Source: Actinomycetota bacterium (GTDB taxonomy: Bacteria; Actinomycetota; Actinomycetes; Nanopelagicales; Nanopelagicaceae). From it: a DNA stretch of 38,870 nt. Position 1 is the stretch's first letter. Each line of letters starts with the position of its first letter. The notes beneath the pieces are model-generated. The model was not told the origin of the DNA, made no database searches, and was given only the letters and a program-made list of their open reading frames with translations. A program made the translations under genes and the position numbers. Shown in pieces: positions 36,458 to 38,870 of the stretch. The stretch is taken from positions 1-38,870 of the forward strand of contig CANFXM010000007.1 of NCBI GenBank assembly GCA_947451045.1, read 5' to 3'.

Positions 36458-37632
36458 GGAAATTTTGACCTTTTCAGTTCTTCATAAATGCGCGGATCTC
36501 TGCGAGCTGCTCCTAATACGAAACCTATCCCACAATAAGTTGAAACTAATGCAGACCCACCATATGAAAGGAATGGGAGCGTGACTCCAACAACAGGAAG
36601 GAGACTGAGTGCGGATCCGATATTGAAAACAACTTGTATTGTCATCCAGCAACCAATACCCGAGCAGGCATAGCGAACAAGAGGTTCATGAGTTCTCATT
36701 GCAATCTTAAATATTGCAAAAATCAACGCAGCAAATAATAGAAGTACGCTAATCGTTCCAACTAAACCTAACTCTTCGCCTATAACTGAAAAGATAAAGT
36801 CCGTGTGTGCTTCAGCTAAGTTTCCCCATTTTTGGCGACTCGCACCTAAGCCCACGCCAAAGAGACCACCACTTGCCAGCCCGAGCAGACTATGCGCCGG
36901 TTGCCATCCTGCATTTTTATAGTCAGCTGTCGCAAAAGGATGTAAGACCACAAGGAATCGTTGTGCTCTATTGGGTGAAGTAACAATGAGTGTTGCAATG
37001 CCTGCAAACCCGATAGAAGTTACGAATGCAAACAGTCGCATCGGTACTCCTGAGACCCATAATAAACCCGCAAGAATTGCTGCAAATACCGATGCCGTCC
37101 CCAAATCGTTTCCAAGCAGAATTAAGACCATTGCAGCAGCAAAGCCTGGGGCAATAAGTAATAAAACATTTGCTTGAACCACTCCAGATCGCTCACGCGT
37201 AGCCAACATGTAGGCAGCCCACAAAATGAGAAGAAATTTTGCGATCTCACTTGGTTGCACATCTACGAATCCCAAACTAATCCAGTTGTGGTTTCCATTG
37301 ACACTCTTTCCAACCCCAGGAATTTGGACCACGGCTAGAACAATTAATGCAAGCATCAAAGACTTTTTAGCTAAGCGCTGCCAATGCGTAATGCTCAAGC
37401 GGGAGGCTAGAAAACCAAGGGGCAGTGAGATTACAAAGAAAATGAATTGGCGCAAAACTATTGCGTATGTGTTTCCTTTGGTCTCCAAAGAGTGAATCGA
37501 CGACGCCGAAAAGACCATTATCAAGCCCATGAAGCTGAGAGCAAGACTGCTTCCTAAGAGCATGTAATAAAGACTTACTGGTTTACTCAGATATATTGAA
37601 AGACTAGATTTTTTTTCAACTTTATTGCTCAT
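36445..37632 (-). CDS. ftsW: SEDS-family septal peptidoglycan glycosyltransferase FtsW
   Basis: 395 residues with about ten membrane segments. FtsW polymerises lipid II at the septum together with its partner PBP3. The motifs NGNHNWISLGFVDVQPSEIAKF, LLGNDLGTA, AHTDFIFSVIGEELGLVG and PFLSYGGSALVS match the family. The N-terminal tail of about 20 residues is short compared with many Actinobacteria. It overlaps murD by 11 bases and murG by 13 bases, an unusually tight packing. Confidence 0.96.
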   Translation of the reverse strand: MSNKVEKKSSLSIYLSKPVSLYYMLLGSSLALSFMGLIMVFSASSIHSLETKGNTYAIVLRQFIFFVISLPLGFLASRLSITHWQRLAKKSLMLALIVLAVVQIPGVGKSVNGNHNWISLGFVDVQPSEIAKFLLILWAAYMLATRERSGVVQANVLLLIAPGFAAAMVLILLGNDLGTASVFAAILAGLLWVSGVPMRLFAFVTSIGFAGIATLIVTSPNRAQRFLVVLHPFATADYKNAGWQPAHSLLGLASGGLFGVGLGASRQKWGNLAEAHTDFIFSVIGEELGLVGTISVLLLFAALIFAIFKIAMRTHEPLVRYACSGIGCWMTIQVVFNIGSALSLLPVVGVTLPFLSYGGSALVSTYCGIGFVLGAARRDPRIYEELKRSKFPWLA

Positions 37633-38870
37633 TGAGAACCACTTTCTTAACTGCTAGGGCGAATCGATCGCCACGATCTGAATATGAAACGAATTGATCC
37701 ATTGAAGCGCACGCAGGTGCTAACAGAACTACATCACCCTCGGTGGCTAATTCCTTTGCAACCTTCACGATGTTTTCCATAAATAGGTTTGATTCATCAT
37801 CTTTGCGATACGTAGTAGGTGGATCTATTTCTACAATCTGAACGTCGGGAGCGTTCGCATGTAACGCATCTGCAATCAAGGCTCGATCGCTTCCGATTAA
37901 CACTGCAGCTTTGATACGTCCCTTGCATCGGAGAACAAGTTCTTCCATTTTTGCACCTTTTGCCAATCCCCCAGCAATCCAAATGACACTCAAATGTGAC
38001 ATCAGAGATGCCATCGCTGCATGTGGGTTTGTTGCCTTGGAATCATCTACAAATGAAATTCCATCTTTATGTGTAACGAGTTCTATTCGGTGTCTTCCGG
38101 GTTTGAACTTTTGGAGTGCACGAGTAATCGCCTCATGCGATACGCCGACAGAACGCGCTAAACCAGCTGCTGCTAGTGCGTTAGAAACATTATGCGGAAC
38201 TGTCGGTGTGACATCCGTGAGCTGAGCTAGCGCTACCGCCTCCTGCGGATCTGCAACAAAGGCTCTATCAACGAGCAAATCCTCAACAACGCCAATTTCA
38301 CCCGGACCGGGTGTATCTAAAGTAAAAAATACTTTCCGGCCTTGCCAATGCGCAGTCTTGCTCACGATTACTGGGTCTGCACTGTTGAGTATTGCAGTGG
38401 TCGAACGATCAAGAATTGAAATTTTTGAATTGGCATAGTTTTCGAATGTCCCATGCCAATCAGTGTGATCATCAGCGATATTGAGAATCGCACTTGATAC
38501 GAACTGGGCTTTTTTAGACCAGAACAATTGAAAAGATGAAAGTTCAATCACTAAGTAGTCGTATCTCTCACTTGAATCAACACATGAAATTACGGTTTCA
38601 CCTACATTGCCACAAGCGATTGCACTCAATCCTTCTTCACGAATCATGCTCGCGACCATTTCAACAGTTGTAGTTTTGCCATTGGTACCAGTTAGAGCTA
38701 ACCATTTCTGCGATGGATAAATTTCCTGATGTAAATCCCACGCTATATCAATTTCGTTCAAAATCTCTTTGCCAGCTTCAATCGCAATTTTTATAATCTT
38801 ATGCTCTGGATTCCAGCCAGGTGATGTAACGATGTAATCCCATTCAGATATTTTGACCTCTGTTTCTGAA
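37622..38870 (-). CDS. murD: UDP-N-acetylmuramoylalanine--D-glutamate ligase, N-terminal part cut by the window edge
   Basis: The frame stays open to the right end of the window, so the N terminus is missing. About 415 residues are visible. The part nearest the edge reads WDYIVTSPGWNPEHK, the MurD equivalent of the SPG motif of the UDP-binding domain. The ATP loop LTGTNGKTTTVEM is intact, followed by NIADDHTDWHG and the late FVDDSKATNPHA. A TTG codon at 38761 is only an internal codon, not the start. MurD adds D-glutamate to UDP-MurNAc-L-Ala. Its stop overlaps the ftsW start by 11 bases. Confidence 0.95.
   Translation of the reverse strand, partial: SETEVKISEWDYIVTSPGWNPEHKIIKIAIEAGKEILNEIDIAWDLHQEIYPSQKWLALTGTNGKTTTVEMVASMIREEGLSAIACGNVGETVISCVDSSERYDYLVIELSSFQLFWSKKAQFVSSAILNIADDHTDWHGTFENYANSKISILDRSTTAILNSADPVIVSKTAHWQGRKVFFTLDTPGPGEIGVVEDLLVDRAFVADPQEAVALAQLTDVTPTVPHNVSNALAAAGLARSVGVSHEAITRALQKFKPGRHRIELVTHKDGISFVDDSKATNPHAAMASLMSHLSVIWIAGGLAKGAKMEELVLRCKGRIKAAVLIGSDRALIADALHANAPDVQIVEIDPPTTYRKDDESNLFMENIVKVAKELATEGDVVLLAPACASMDQFVSYSDRGDRFALAVKKVVLNEQ

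Noticed and set aside
1-38870. Mobile elements, CRISPR arrays, prophage or defence islands
   Set aside because: No transposase, integrase, spaced repeats or atypical composition seen; all genes are core housekeeping genes in a conserved actinobacterial order.

Overview
The window is a dense stretch of an actinobacterial chromosome. Almost every gene lies on the minus strand, so transcription mostly runs from right to left. Evidence for Actinobacteria: the dcw order murD-ftsW-murG-murC-ftsQ-ftsZ followed by pgeF-yggS-sepF-yggT; a DksA/TraR protein with a histone-like tail; a PriA-type HisA; an actinobacterial-type IleS behind a T-box whose stop-signal helix covers the ribosome binding site; and an ANTAR regulator close to PdtaR. 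Spacers are very small, many genes overlap by 1-4 bases, and codon third positions lean towards A/T. This suggests a streamlined free-living actinobacterium. The freshwater acI/Nanopelagicales group (Planktophila-like) is my best guess, by inference only.

Layout from left to right (downstream to upstream for minus-strand genes). 1-199: start of a LivK-type amino-acid binding protein, with a PHO-box-like repeat in its promoter. 358-8448: gltB-gltD-pyk-tRNA-Leu(CAA)-pdtaR, closely packed carbon/nitrogen genes with a tRNA embedded one base before a start codon. 8566-10762: dsbA-like, lgt and a VIT-family metal transporter, probably continuing from the trp genes. 10834-20741: a his-trp supra-operon, hisD-hisC-hisB-hisH-priA-hisF-hisI-trpE-(57-aa ORF)-trpC-trpB-trpA, mostly linked by ATGA/GTGA/TTGA/TGATG overlaps. 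20782-26515: traR/dksA-lspA-rluD-dnaE. 26586-29933: ileS, the only plus-strand protein gene, under a T-box riboswitch. 29938-38870: the division and cell-wall cluster, ending in a murD that is cut by the window edge.

How the genes work together. GltBD makes glutamate, which donates nitrogen to the His and Trp pathways. PriA probably serves both of those pathways, since no separate trpF is present here. LspA and Lgt act in lipoprotein maturation. FtsZ, SepF, YggT, FtsQ and FtsW with MurC/D/G form the septum and its peptidoglycan. The T-box couples IleS synthesis to uncharged tRNA-Ile.

I see no phage, IS element, CRISPR array or clearly novel multi-gene system. The most interesting points are: a tRNA whose 3' end is one base from the pdtaR start codon; an unannotated 57-aa membrane ORF coupled between trpE and trpC; a possible leaderless promoter at hisD; hairpins built into stop codons or 3' coding ends; and a T-box that could act on translation, transcription, or both.
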